From: BNXB01 sp031556375
GTDB taxonomy: Bacteria; Bacteroidota; Bacteroidia; Bacteroidales; Azobacteroidaceae
DNA: 64,000 nucleotides
NCBI GenBank assembly: GCA_031556375.1
Contig: JAVBTA010000029.1
Location: forward strand, 1 to 64,000
Direction of reading: 5' to 3'
Position numbers and translations under genes: made by a program. Shown here in pieces: positions 36,815 through 45,013 of this stretch. The notes beneath the pieces are model-generated. The model saw only the letters and a list, made by a program, of their open reading frames with translations, was not told the DNA's origin and did no database searches. Positions within the stretch are counted from its first letter, which is position 1, and every line of letters starts with the position of its first letter.

Positions 36815-37006
36815 CAAATTTCAGGTAATTCTTCATGCCTAAAAGATTTTCTAGGAATAGAAGTCACACAAAGAAACAAGGCTTTCAATGACCTGTTTTC
36901 TACCGCAGTTTCCAAAATCAGGCAGCCCATAGAATCTTTCTTCAACTGGTTGAGTGAGAATACAAATTTCTCTCCTATTCTTCCTTTAATAACCATTTCC
37001 ATATAG
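36815..37006 (+). pseudogene. Probable transposase C-terminal remnant
   Basis: The frame after a TGA at 36812 reads CLKDFLGIEVTQRNKAFND followed by LFSTAVSKIRQPIESFFNWL. The phrase RQPIESFFNWL resembles the C-terminal part of DDE transposases from Bacteroidota insertion sequences. No start or upstream catalytic domain remains. It lies directly after the sirtuin remnant, which suggests that an insertion and deletion destroyed both. Its last 32 nt overlap the end of the convergent ATPase gene. Confidence 0.45.
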
Positions 37007-38234
37007 GATAAACTTCGATAGCAATTCCTTTTTCTTGAATAATAAAGTCTTCATCCCAGGTGACGATTTCCATTTTTTCGACGTTATACACCTCCGACAG
37101 TTTTATTAAAGCTTTTACTTCTCGTTGTTTAGTTATTTCATCCATCAAGCTGTATGACACCTGTAATGCTCTTTGTTTTTGAGGAATAAAGAAATCGACT
37201 TCTACATTTTTATTATAAAAATATAAATCATCCCCATATTTTTTTTTCAAAGTTATACCAACGAGATTTTCCAACAATTTTGTTTCTGGATCAAAAAGAA
37301 AATTATTCAACAATCCATTATCAAAAAAATATCTTTTTTTGAAAGTTTCTTTTTCACTAAGTTTGTCTAAAAAATTAGAAATTCCAAAAACCAAATAAGC
37401 ATCTGTCAGATATTGAATATATTCAACAAGCGTATTTCTGGAAATTGTCGCCCCCGTCGAATCGATTATACCTTTCAATCTGGCGAGAGAAGATGGTTGC
37501 ATAACACTTTCTGCTAACTTTTTAACAAGAACTCTTATTGCAGATTCATTCCTGATGTCATTCCTAAAAACTACATCTCCCAATAGTAGTTTTTGATAAA
37601 GAGCATTCAACCAACTACGCTTATCTTTTAATGGGAAAGATTCAGCAAAACCTCCATAATAGAAATAGGATTCAAATAACTTTACAACCCGTATCCGGGT
37701 CTCTCCAAATTCCCAATTGTGATCTAACTTCAAATGATGAAAAGCAAGGTATTCCTTAAATGTAAACGGAAAAACTTCTTTAGCGACAAACCTACCTCCC
37801 AAGGTTGTATACACCTCTTTGCTAAGCATTTTAGCATTACTTCCTGTTACAAATACCCTATATTTTGAATCGGCCAGCCGACGAACAAATTTTTCCCATC
37901 CATTTACGTTTTGAACTTCATCCAGATAAATAAACGGCTTCCTATCATACATCTCTTTATAGCATTCCAAAAAGATATTCAGTTCTTCCGCTTCAATCGA
38001 TAATAAACGCTCATCCTCAAAATTAACATACAAGATATCCTCAATGGACGCTTGTCCCTTTTTTATCAAATTCTGTATATGTTGATATAATAAATATGAT
38101 TTCCCTGCACGCCGAATTCCAACAAACACATAATTGATTGTGTCCTCTAGCTCCAATGGCCTTTCAATAAGCTCTAAATTTCGGATTTCTTCCTGTTTTT
38201 CTATAATCAGGCTCTTTACAACTCGCTTTTCCAT
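36975..38234 (-). CDS. ATP-binding protein, AAA_14 plus DUF4143
   Basis: The protein has about 419 residues. The N-terminal P-loop domain shows NYVFVGIRRAGKSYLLYQ (Walker A) and KPFIYLDEVQNVNGWE (Walker B). VTGSNAKMLSKEVYTTLGGRF (sensor 1) follows. A C-terminal DUF4143 domain has a restriction-nuclease-like core around NVEVDFFIPQKQRALQVSYS. These accessory genes are common in Bacteroidales and their role is unknown. It stands alone between degraded DNA and rimM. Met at 38234 is chosen; a longer start at 38279 is possible. Confidence 0.85.
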   Translation of the reverse strand: MEKRVVKSLIIEKQEEIRNLELIERPLELEDTINYVFVGIRRAGKSYLLYQHIQNLIKKGQASIEDILYVNFEDERLLSIEAEELNIFLECYKEMYDRKPFIYLDEVQNVNGWEKFVRRLADSKYRVFVTGSNAKMLSKEVYTTLGGRFVAKEVFPFTFKEYLAFHHLKLDHNWEFGETRIRVVKLFESYFYYGGFAESFPLKDKRSWLNALYQKLLLGDVVFRNDIRNESAIRVLVKKLAESVMQPSSLARLKGIIDSTGATISRNTLVEYIQYLTDAYLVFGISNFLDKLSEKETFKKRYFFDNGLLNNFLFDPETKLLENLVGITLKKKYGDDLYFYNKNVEVDFFIPQKQRALQVSYSLMDEITKQREVKALIKLSEVYNVEKMEIVTWDEDFIIQEKGIAIEVYPIWKWLLKEE

Positions 38235-38432
38235 ATTTTTGCACTTTATATCGACACAAAAATAACAATTATCTTTCAATATAATGACAAATAATTAAAA
38301 TTATTTATGGGACATAATTAAAATTACGTGAGTTCGAAATAATATCTGGCTTTTGCTTGCCGCAGAGCGGCAACGTCCCAGTAACCGAAAACGATAGTCC
38401 ACGAAAATATGGAGAAATTGAAAGAATATATT

Positions 38433-38954
38433 TTATAAATCTAATATTCCTTCTGGAAGCTCTAATTGAATTGTTTTTTCCTGTTCATTGACTTCTATTA
38501 CTATTTCCTCTGACACAGGGATCAGCACTTCATCTTTTTTGTATTCTATAACAAACAGGACATTAATTGTTGTCTCATCAACATCAATAATCTGTCCTAC
38601 AACTTTTCCATCGGCATCCTGCAAAGTAAAACCGATAAAATAATCCCAGGTATAATTATCCGACTCCGGATCGGATTTCAAATATTGCTTTGGAAAAAAA
38701 ACATCAAGATTGGATAACATTTTCGCCTGCTCATCCGTATTTATTCCTTTCAGCTTCATCAAAGCTGATGAATCCGATTTAAGACGATACTCTTCCATTC
38801 TGAAAGGGACAAAAATCCCGTCCAATTCACAAATAAGAAAAGAACATTCACTTTCATCAAATGAATCATCTGTAAAAACGAAGGACAATTCTCCCTTAAT
38901 TCCGTGAGGCTTATTAAAATGGCCTATTCTTATTAAATCTTCCCGAACGATCAT
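38433..38954 (-). CDS. rimM: Ribosome maturation factor RimM
   Basis: RimM assists assembly of the 30S head. The 173 residues have the N-terminal RimM barrel (LIRIGHFNKPHGIKGELSFVF) and the PRC-like C-terminal domain (WDYFIGFTLQDADGKVVGQI, then DEVLIPVSEEIVIEVNEQEKTI). Its start overlaps the murA stop by 4 nt. It is usually linked to trmD/rpsP elsewhere; pairing with murA is a Bacteroidota feature. Confidence 0.94.
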   Translation of the reverse strand: MIVREDLIRIGHFNKPHGIKGELSFVFTDDSFDESECSFLICELDGIFVPFRMEEYRLKSDSSALMKLKGINTDEQAKMLSNLDVFFPKQYLKSDPESDNYTWDYFIGFTLQDADGKVVGQIIDVDETTINVLFVIEYKKDEVLIPVSEEIVIEVNEQEKTIQLELPEGILDL

Positions 38955-40255
38955 ATTCTGGTTATTCTGGCTCCTAATGCATTTAAGCGTTTATCAATAT
39001 CCTGGTAACCACGGTCGATCTGTTCTATATTGTGAATCCGACTGGTACCTTCCGCGCTCATAGCTGCGATCAGCAGTGCGATTCCGGCACGGATATCCGG
39101 AGATGTCATGTTAGCGGCACGAAGTTTATAGCGGCGGGCGGAACCAATTACTGTTGCGCGGTGCGGGTCACATAAAATGATCTGAGCCCCCATATCTATT
39201 AATTTATCTACGAAAAACAATCTGCTCTCAAACATTTTTTGATGAATCAACACACTACCGTGTGCCTGAGTAGCAACAACAAGAAAAACGCTCAACAGGT
39301 CAGGAGTAAGTCCCGGCCATGGAGCATCGGCAATGGTCATAATCGAGCCATCGATGAAAGTATCGATAGAATATGAGTCTTGCTGTGGAACAACAATATC
39401 ATCACCATCCTGATCGACAATAATTCCAAAGCGGCGGAATGCATCCGGGATAATCCCCAGATTTTCGAAAGAAACATTTTTTATTCGGATACCGGAAGCG
39501 GTCATGGCTGCCATACCAATGAAACTACCAATTTCAATCATATCCGGCAATATCGTATGAACACAACCACCTAGAGAATCTACACCTTCGATAGTCAACA
39601 AATTGGAACCCAAACCATTGATTTGAGCGCCCATCGACTGAAGCATACGGGAAAGTTGTTGCAAATATGGCTCACATGCGGCGTTATAAATAGTAGTCTT
39701 TCCTTTTGCAAGGACAGAAGCCATCAAAATGTTCGCGGTTCCGGTCACAGAAGCCTCATCCAGAAGCATATAAACTCCTTTCAGACCTTTTGATGTAACT
39801 TCATATAGTTGCCGATTCGCATCATATTCAAACTCAGCGCCTAATTTCTGAATACCGACAAAGTGAGTATCCAAACGGCGACGACCGATTTTATCGCCTC
39901 CCGGTTTAGGGATCAAAGCTTTTCCAAAACGAGCGACCAAAGGTCCGACTATCATTACGGACCCCCTCAATGAGGCACTTTTTTTCAAAAATTCTTCTGA
40001 TTCCAGGTATTCCAGATCGACATTATCAGCCTGAAAAGTATAAGTTCCAGGAGCCGGGTGGTCGACTTTAACTCCCATTTCACCAAGAAGTACGATCAGG
40101 TTATTCACATCCAGAATATCCGGCACATTATGTATTGTAACCTTTTCCGGAGTTAGTAAAGTTGCACAAATAATCTGCAGAGCTTCATTCTTAGCTCCCT
40201 GAGGCACAATCTCTCCCGACAGGCGGTGCCCTCCTTCAATAACAAATGAGGCCAT
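38951..40255 (-). CDS. murA: UDP-N-acetylglucosamine 1-carboxyvinyltransferase MurA with Asp at the Cys115 position
   Basis: MurA transfers enolpyruvate to UDP-GlcNAc, the first committed step of peptidoglycan synthesis. The 434 residues include QGAKNEALQIICATLL with the conserved Lys-Asn, and SLRGSVMIVGPLVARFGKA. The loop that holds the fosfomycin-reactive Cys in E. coli reads KPGGDKIGRRRLDTH here, with Asp121 at that place. Such Asp forms are active but are not alkylated by fosfomycin. It overlaps rimM by 4 nt. Confidence 0.95.
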   Translation of the reverse strand: MASFVIEGGHRLSGEIVPQGAKNEALQIICATLLTPEKVTIHNVPDILDVNNLIVLLGEMGVKVDHPAPGTYTFQADNVDLEYLESEEFLKKSASLRGSVMIVGPLVARFGKALIPKPGGDKIGRRRLDTHFVGIQKLGAEFEYDANRQLYEVTSKGLKGVYMLLDEASVTGTANILMASVLAKGKTTIYNAACEPYLQQLSRMLQSMGAQINGLGSNLLTIEGVDSLGGCVHTILPDMIEIGSFIGMAAMTASGIRIKNVSFENLGIIPDAFRRFGIIVDQDGDDIVVPQQDSYSIDTFIDGSIMTIADAPWPGLTPDLLSVFLVVATQAHGSVLIHQKMFESRLFFVDKLIDMGAQIILCDPHRATVIGSARRYKLRAANMTSPDIRAGIALLIAAMSAEGTSRIHNIEQIDRGYQDIDKRLNALGARITRI

Positions 40256-40268
40256 TACGTTTCAGGTT

Positions 40269-40895
40269 TTATTTATTTTGTCTTCTAGTCAGATTCTTAT
40301 TTTTCTTCATCAGAATATCTTTCGATTCCGTCAGTTTTGTAGATTCCTGGTCCAGTACGATATGACCTTCTGAGAGATATTCCAGATCTTTAAAAATCTT
40401 GGCATCGTCCACGACTTCTTTATTCCAGGTAAGAAACGATTTTTTCATATGATTGGCCAAAAGACTGATCAATTGATCTCTTTCTTCTCCCGGCTCATAT
40501 TCTTCGGCTCTCTTGATCATATTCTCCAGGTTTTTCCCGTAATGCTTGTAGGCAATACGCCCCTGACTGTATGGTAATTTCCCTGGTTTAGAATACAGAT
40601 CCTCCTTTTTTACAATTTCATAAGGATAATCAATATCCAGACTAAAATCCGACATGATAGCCAAATGATCCCAAAGGATATGCTTAAAGTCGTTCACATC
40701 CCTCAAATGCGGAAACATATTCCCCATAATATTAATGATGGTATCCGCACAACGTTTACGTTCATCCCGATCCGGGATAGATACACAATAATCTACCATA
40801 TTATGAATATTCCGTCCGTACTCCGGAAGGGCCAGCTGCTTTTCCTGCGTGTTATATCTCATGCTTTTATATGATTTCAACAATTTTGCATCCAT
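40269..40895 (-). CDS. DUF4290 family protein
   Basis: The protein has about 208 residues and no signal or membrane segment. It contains the DUF4290 core MRYNTQEKQLALPEYGRNIH, then DYCVSIPDRDERKRCADTII and HFLWD-like DFKHILWDHLAIMSDF. The C-terminus is basic (MKKNKNLTRRQNK). Function is unknown. It lies 13 nt upstream of murA and probably heads the DUF4290-murA-rimM operon. The -7 box at 40936-40943 makes Met at 40895 (MDAKLL) a good start. Confidence 0.8.
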   Translation of the reverse strand: MDAKLLKSYKSMRYNTQEKQLALPEYGRNIHNMVDYCVSIPDRDERKRCADTIINIMGNMFPHLRDVNDFKHILWDHLAIMSDFSLDIDYPYEIVKKEDLYSKPGKLPYSQGRIAYKHYGKNLENMIKRAEEYEPGEERDQLISLLANHMKKSFLTWNKEVVDDAKIFKDLEYLSEGHIVLDQESTKLTESKDILMKKNKNLTRRQNK

Positions 40896-40935
40896 GACAT
40901 TTCTGATTAATATTATCAATCATACAACCATGTTA

Positions 40936-40943
40936 CAAATATA
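40936..40943 (-). promoter_or_regulatory. -7 box TATATTTG for DUF4290-murA-rimM
   Basis: This is an exact TAnnTTTG element on the minus strand, in the gap after tsaB and about 40 nt before the chosen start. Confidence 0.6.
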
Positions 40944-40968
40944 CTACTTTTAGTTACACTTTCCAAAT

Positions 40969-41688
40969 TTATTTTATCTCGCCAAGCACTTTATTTTTTG
41001 CTATTGTGGCGACAAATTCTTTCAGATAAAACGGCTCAAAATAGGCGATATCTTCAAATCGTTTCTCAGAATAAGCTCTTTCGGAAGAAAGTCCCATGTA
41101 CCTTGCCAATGGGACAACATTATCCAAAAAAAGAGCATTTGGTGACTTTATCACCGATTTACATTTTTCCGATCCATCTCCGAAAAAGACGACTTTACCT
41201 TTAGACAAATATTCTGAAAAAGAATTTTCATCAATAATTTCGGCTGAAACATCCTGAACTAACTGCAATCGGGAATCATAAACGGCTGTATATACCTCCA
41301 TACGACGCGCATCTATCATCGGACAATAAAAGATTACATCCGATTGATTTTCAAAAATATCCGGTTTAACAAAACTTGCCGTATTCAACAAAACCTGCAA
41401 TGTAGAAACCGCTATTATCGGAATGTCTAATCCGTAACAAAGACCTTTTGCCTCTGAAACCCCGATTCTCAATCCGGTATAGGAACCCGGACCGCTTCCG
41501 ACCGCCACCGCATCCGGTTTCAAATTGTGTTTTCGTGCAAACATCATTGCTTCAGCTACAAATACGCCTAATAAAGATGCATGTTGCGCACTTGCCTCGT
41601 CTTCTTTAAAGAAAAGAATTTCACTATCTTTAACCAAAGCCACTGAACAGACTTTAGTTGAGGTATCAATATTTAATATACATGCCAT
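40969..41688 (-). CDS. tsaB: tRNA threonylcarbamoyladenosine biosynthesis protein TsaB
   Basis: TsaB partners TsaD in making t6A37 on tRNA. The 239 residues show ILNIDTSTKVCSVAL (ASKHA fold phosphate 1 loop) and AVGSGPGSYTGLRIGVSEAKGL, the diagnostic GPGSFTGLR-type motif. YCPMIDARRMEVY follows. All elements are intact. It is divergent from yicC, and its own -7 box (41699-41706) leaves almost no 5' leader. Confidence 0.94.
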   Translation of the reverse strand: MACILNIDTSTKVCSVALVKDSEILFFKEDEASAQHASLLGVFVAEAMMFARKHNLKPDAVAVGSGPGSYTGLRIGVSEAKGLCYGLDIPIIAVSTLQVLLNTASFVKPDIFENQSDVIFYCPMIDARRMEVYTAVYDSRLQLVQDVSAEIIDENSFSEYLSKGKVVFFGDGSEKCKSVIKSPNALFLDNVVPLARYMGLSSERAYSEKRFEDIAYFEPFYLKEFVATIAKNKVLGEIK

Positions 41689-41698
41689 AAATTGTCCG

Positions 41699-41706
41699 CA
41701 AAATTA
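41699..41706 (-). promoter_or_regulatory. -7 box TAATTTTG for tsaB, near-leaderless
   Basis: This exact element lies only 10 nt from the ATG at 41688. Transcription would therefore start within a few nucleotides of the start codon. Confidence 0.55.
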
Positions 41707-41748
41707 CATTTTTATGTTGAATTTTTATGAGTTTTTGAATTTAAAAAC

Positions 41749-41756
41749 TAATTTTG
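41749..41756 (+). promoter_or_regulatory. -7 box TAATTTTG for yicC-gmk-nadD
   Basis: This exact element on the plus strand overlaps the longest in-frame yicC start (41754), so translation must begin downstream, at 41778 or 41790. Confidence 0.6.
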
Positions 41757-41777
41757 CAGAAATATATAACATCACCC

Positions 41778-42650
41778 ATGATTCAATCGATGACCGGATT
41801 CGGAAAATCAACGGCCGAATTATCTAATAAAAAAGTAAGTGTAGAAATAAAATCACTCAACAGCAAACAACTGGATTTAAACACACGTATCCCAAGCATT
41901 TACAGGGAAAAAGAAATGCAAATCCGCAATATTTTGATGCAATCTATCGAACGTGGAAAGGTAGATCTCCTGATCTACATTGAAAATGTTGATCGAAATA
42001 TTTCTTCCCAGATTAATCAGGGCGCCGTTGAAAACTACTACGAACAGATCAAATCTATTGCCGGAAATCTAAATATGGCTCTTCCTACGGATCCTTTTTC
42101 CGTAATTCTCAGGTTACCGGAGACTATAAAAACTGAATTTGCAGAAATAAACGAAAGCGAATGGGAAGCTGTCAGCAAAGCAATTGAAGATGCCCTGGCA
42201 TTGTTCACTAACTTCCGTATACAGGAAGGGCAAATGCTTGAAAAATTATTCATTCAAAAAATCGAAAATATCAAAGTCCTTTCCAAGGAAATCGAAAAAT
42301 ACGAAACAGAACGGATCGAAAAAGTCCGCATGAAAATGCAGGAAGCTCTGACTAAAATAGATAGCGGATCATACGATCTAAATCGATTTGAGCAGGAAAT
42401 GATATTCTATATCGAACGACTGGATATTAACGAAGAAAAGAACAGACTCGAGAATCACCTCAAATATTTCATGGAAACAATGAGCAATGAAAAAAGCCAG
42501 GGACGCAAACTAGGCTTTATTGTTCAGGAAATAGGACGGGAAATCAACACTATGGGATCTAAATCCAACCACGCGGAAATGCAAAAGCTGGTGGTACAGA
42601 TGAAAGACGAGCTGGAACAAATAAAAGAACAAATATTAAACGTTTTGTAA
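41778..42650 (+). CDS. YicC/YloC-family endoribonuclease
   Basis: The protein has about 290 residues. The start MIQSMTGFGKS is the family hallmark, and the end shows GRKLGFIVQEIGREINTMGSKSNHAEMQKLVVQMKDELEQ, which matches the DUF1732 C-terminus. Members cleave RNA and affect sRNA stability in E. coli. It overlaps nothing but lies 1 nt before gmk, a conserved pairing. The start is fixed by the promoter at 41749-41756. Confidence 0.92.
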   Translation: MIQSMTGFGKSTAELSNKKVSVEIKSLNSKQLDLNTRIPSIYREKEMQIRNILMQSIERGKVDLLIYIENVDRNISSQINQGAVENYYEQIKSIAGNLNMALPTDPFSVILRLPETIKTEFAEINESEWEAVSKAIEDALALFTNFRIQEGQMLEKLFIQKIENIKVLSKEIEKYETERIEKVRMKMQEALTKIDSGSYDLNRFEQEMIFYIERLDINEEKNRLENHLKYFMETMSNEKSQGRKLGFIVQEIGREINTMGSKSNHAEMQKLVVQMKDELEQIKEQILNVL

Positions 42651-42651
42651 A

Positions 42652-43221
42652 TTGGACGGAAAACTAATCATCATCTCAGCGCCTTCCGGTTCTGGAAAAT
42701 CTACTATTATTAACTACGTCTTGTCTCAAGGAGTTAACCTGCAATTTTCCATTTCAGCGACAAGCAGGAAACCCCGTGGAAATGAACAAAACGGAGTCGA
42801 ATACTATTTCTTTTCTGAAGAAGATTTCCGTTCAAAAATTAATAACGGAGAATTCCTGGAATATGAAGAAGTTTATTCGGGATTGTATTACGGTACTTTG
42901 AAAAGCGAAATAAATCGTATCTTTGCAGAAGATAAGAATGTCATTTTAGATCTTGACGTTGTAGGTGGATGTAATGTGAAAAACTATTATGGAGATAAAT
43001 CTTTGTCAATATTCATTCAACCACCATCGGTCGACGAATTAAGGAAAAGGCTGGAAGCCAGAGGGACAGATACACCTGAGACCATTGAAAAAAGGGTTTC
43101 CAAAGCTACCGAAGAAATGAAATATTCATCCAAATTTGACAAAATAATCATCAACGATATTTTAGAGAACGCACAACAAGAGACATTATTAACCATCAAA
43201 AGCTTTTTAGAATCAACATGA
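42652..43221 (+). CDS. gmk: Guanylate kinase, TTG start codon
   Basis: Gmk phosphorylates GMP. The 189 residues contain the P-loop IIISAPSGSGKSTII and the GMP-binding segment TSRKPRGNEQNGVEYYFFSEEDF with EYEEVYSGLYYGT. The lid RLEARGTDTPETIEKR follows. The start codon is TTG at 42652, only 1 nt after the yicC stop; no ATG is available before the P-loop. This suggests coupled, damped translation. It overlaps nadD by 4 nt. Confidence 0.95.
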   Translation: MDGKLIIISAPSGSGKSTIINYVLSQGVNLQFSISATSRKPRGNEQNGVEYYFFSEEDFRSKINNGEFLEYEEVYSGLYYGTLKSEINRIFAEDKNVILDLDVVGGCNVKNYYGDKSLSIFIQPPSVDELRKRLEARGTDTPETIEKRVSKATEEMKYSSKFDKIIINDILENAQQETLLTIKSFLEST

Positions 43222-43832
43222 AAATCGGCATTTACCCGGGGTCATTCAATCCCGTACACATCGGACATTTAGCCATCGCAAACTACATTTGCGAATTTGA
43301 GAATTATGACGAAATCTGGTTCCTGATTACGCCTCAAAATCCGATAAAAGGTCAAAATGACCTTCTGGAAAAGGAAACGCGACTGGAACTGGTTGAACAT
43401 TCTATCAAGAATTATCCTAAGTTTAAGACTTGTACTATTGAGTGGGAAATGTCTCCCCCTACTTATACGGTAAATACACTCCAAAAATTGAGAGTAAAAT
43501 ATCCTCATTATCAATTTGAACTCATTATCGGCTCCGATAATTGGGAAACTTTCCACCGTTGGAAAGATTATCAAATGATCCTGAAAAATTTCAAAATTAC
43601 AGTCTATCCTCGTAAAGGAAGCAATAACATTCTGATAAATCATCCGAATGTTAAACTCAGCAGACAGGCTCCAAAAATAGACATCTCTTCTTCTTTCATA
43701 AGAAAAGCCCTTAGAAAAGGGAAAGATGTACAGTTCTTCCTACCGGGAGGAACTTACGAAAAGATTATTGAATCGGGATTTTTCGAAAGAACAGAACTAG
43801 AAGACGTTGGACTGAATGATAATGAGGGTTAA
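43218..43832 (+). CDS. nadD: Nicotinate-nucleotide adenylyltransferase NadD
   Basis: NadD makes deamido-NAD from nicotinate mononucleotide and ATP. The 204 residues show IYPGSFNPVHIGHLAIAN with the HxGH motif, and IIGSDNWETFHRWKDY. The ISSSFIRKALRKG motif near the C-terminus is characteristic. It is the last core gene before the accessory region, converging on a radical SAM remnant 15 nt beyond its stop. Confidence 0.95.
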   Translation: MKIGIYPGSFNPVHIGHLAIANYICEFENYDEIWFLITPQNPIKGQNDLLEKETRLELVEHSIKNYPKFKTCTIEWEMSPPTYTVNTLQKLRVKYPHYQFELIIGSDNWETFHRWKDYQMILKNFKITVYPRKGSNNILINHPNVKLSRQAPKIDISSSFIRKALRKGKDVQFFLPGGTYEKIIESGFFERTELEDVGLNDNEG

Positions 43833-43847
43833 AACGATAACATGTAA

Positions 43848-44764
43848 TTAGAACGATTTTAACACATATCCAAATCCATATTGTGTTTTTATTTTGATAT
43901 TTTTTATAGGAGATAGGATCTGTCTTATTTCTTTAAAAATGGAAGATAAACATTCTTGGACAGTTTTACCATTCAAAGGATCATTGCCCAGTTTTAATTT
44001 TTCTGCAAGTTCGCAACGAACTTGGGCTATTTGACAACTTGTGGTTGCGGGCGTTAAAGGATTACCGGTTTCCGAAAAATTAACTCCAGGGCAAAGGTTA
44101 CAATAATCACAGTATTCATATTTTCCGCATTGCTCAAAGTCATCTAATGTGACATTACGCCACCAATTCAACTCTTTGTTATTCTGTAGAATATTAAAAA
44201 ATGTCTCGTTTCTTAAATTCCCCAAAGAACTTGGGAATGCACAACAAAGCTGTAAATTTCCTTCTGGTGTAATGCAAAATGCTTCGCATCGAGGTTTTTC
44301 TACTGGCCTTTTGCTTTGTTCTTTTACATAAAGAGGTATTCTATCATCTCGCAACACTAGTTCCAGAGCATCTTGTGGTAATTGAAGATAACGGCTAACG
44401 CATTTATCCCCATCTAATGAATTGATCAAAGATACCGTAAACTGAGGCATAGCTCCATATTGCTTCGCGATATCTGCAACTAAATGATAACTTCTTACAT
44501 TAGAACGCATTATGCAGCACTTTAAATTCAAAGGGACACCCAAGTCGGAGAATTGTTTTACAACACTCATGGATCTTTTCCACGAACCTTTAATACGAGT
44601 AATATAATCATGGTCTTCTGCATTGCCACTATATCCGAGTTTGGAGTACTCGTTCCCAACAGAATAGTTTCCGTCATTGAAGTAATCATACCTCCAGAAT
44701 ATTCCTGAGCAAAGCTGCTTCCTACAGATAGAAAAATAATTAAAATTAAAATGAGTTTTTTCAT
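43848..44764 (-). pseudogene. Chimera: secreted-protein start joined to a truncated radical SAM/SPASM maturase
   Basis: The first ATG (44764) begins a signal peptide, MKKLILILIIFLSVGSSFAQ, then EYSGGMITSMTETILLGTS. After about 45 codons the frame is lost. In another frame the sequence becomes a radical SAM enzyme from YSGNAEDHDYITRIKGSW onward. Its SPASM cysteines are present (CEAFCITPEGNLQLCC, CGKYEYCDYCNLCPG), but the N-terminal CxxxCxxC cluster is absent. It therefore looks like a deletion fusion of a secreted-protein gene with a peptide-maturase gene, and cannot be an active radical SAM enzyme. The tail NIKIKTQYGFGYVL resembles the end of an OmpR-type winged helix. Confidence 0.7.
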
Positions 44765-44867
44765 AATTAATATCTATATTCAATTTTCTTATTACATTTC
44801 GTCACATTGTTATTGCAACATCAACTACCATTGTAATTATTTCATTTTTTAAATTTCAAATTATCAA

Positions 44868-44881
44868 ACAGTACAGACTGC
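44868..44881 (-). promoter_or_regulatory. Palindrome site 1 (ACAGTACAGACTGC), TetR-operator candidate
   Basis: Read on the minus strand this is TAAATTTG (-7 box) running straight into GCAGTCTGTACTGT, with the last G of the box shared. It would cover the transcription start of the signal-peptide/radical SAM chimera. It is one of eight copies of the same palindrome in 44.8-59.6 kb. Confidence 0.75.
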
Positions 44882-44935
44882 AAATTTAATAATAAATTTT
44901 AAAATTTTAAAAAATAATTTTATTAAAAAAAAAAT

Positions 44936-44943
44936 TAACTTTG
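44936..44943 (+). promoter_or_regulatory. -7 box TAACTTTG for the outer-membrane barrel gene
   Basis: This exact element on the plus strand lies 70 nt before the ATG at 45014. It shares its gap with the divergent palindrome site 1, so both promoters may respond to the same regulator. Confidence 0.55.
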
Positions 44944-45013
44944 TGTTATAATTTGAGACAATTTATCAAATGAAATTCAAATAGATCATATAATTTCACC
45001 AATACAAAAGTCA

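Noticed and set aside
36655..37002. 115-codon minus-strand frame as a gene
   Set aside because: It lies opposite the transposase-like remnant, has no recognisable domain and no promoter; the plus-strand frame gives the better match.
44784..45013. Long run of A and T between the chimera and the barrel gene as a possible origin or att site
   Set aside because: It is explained by two divergent promoters and one palindrome; no repeated att-like core was found at the other side of the region.
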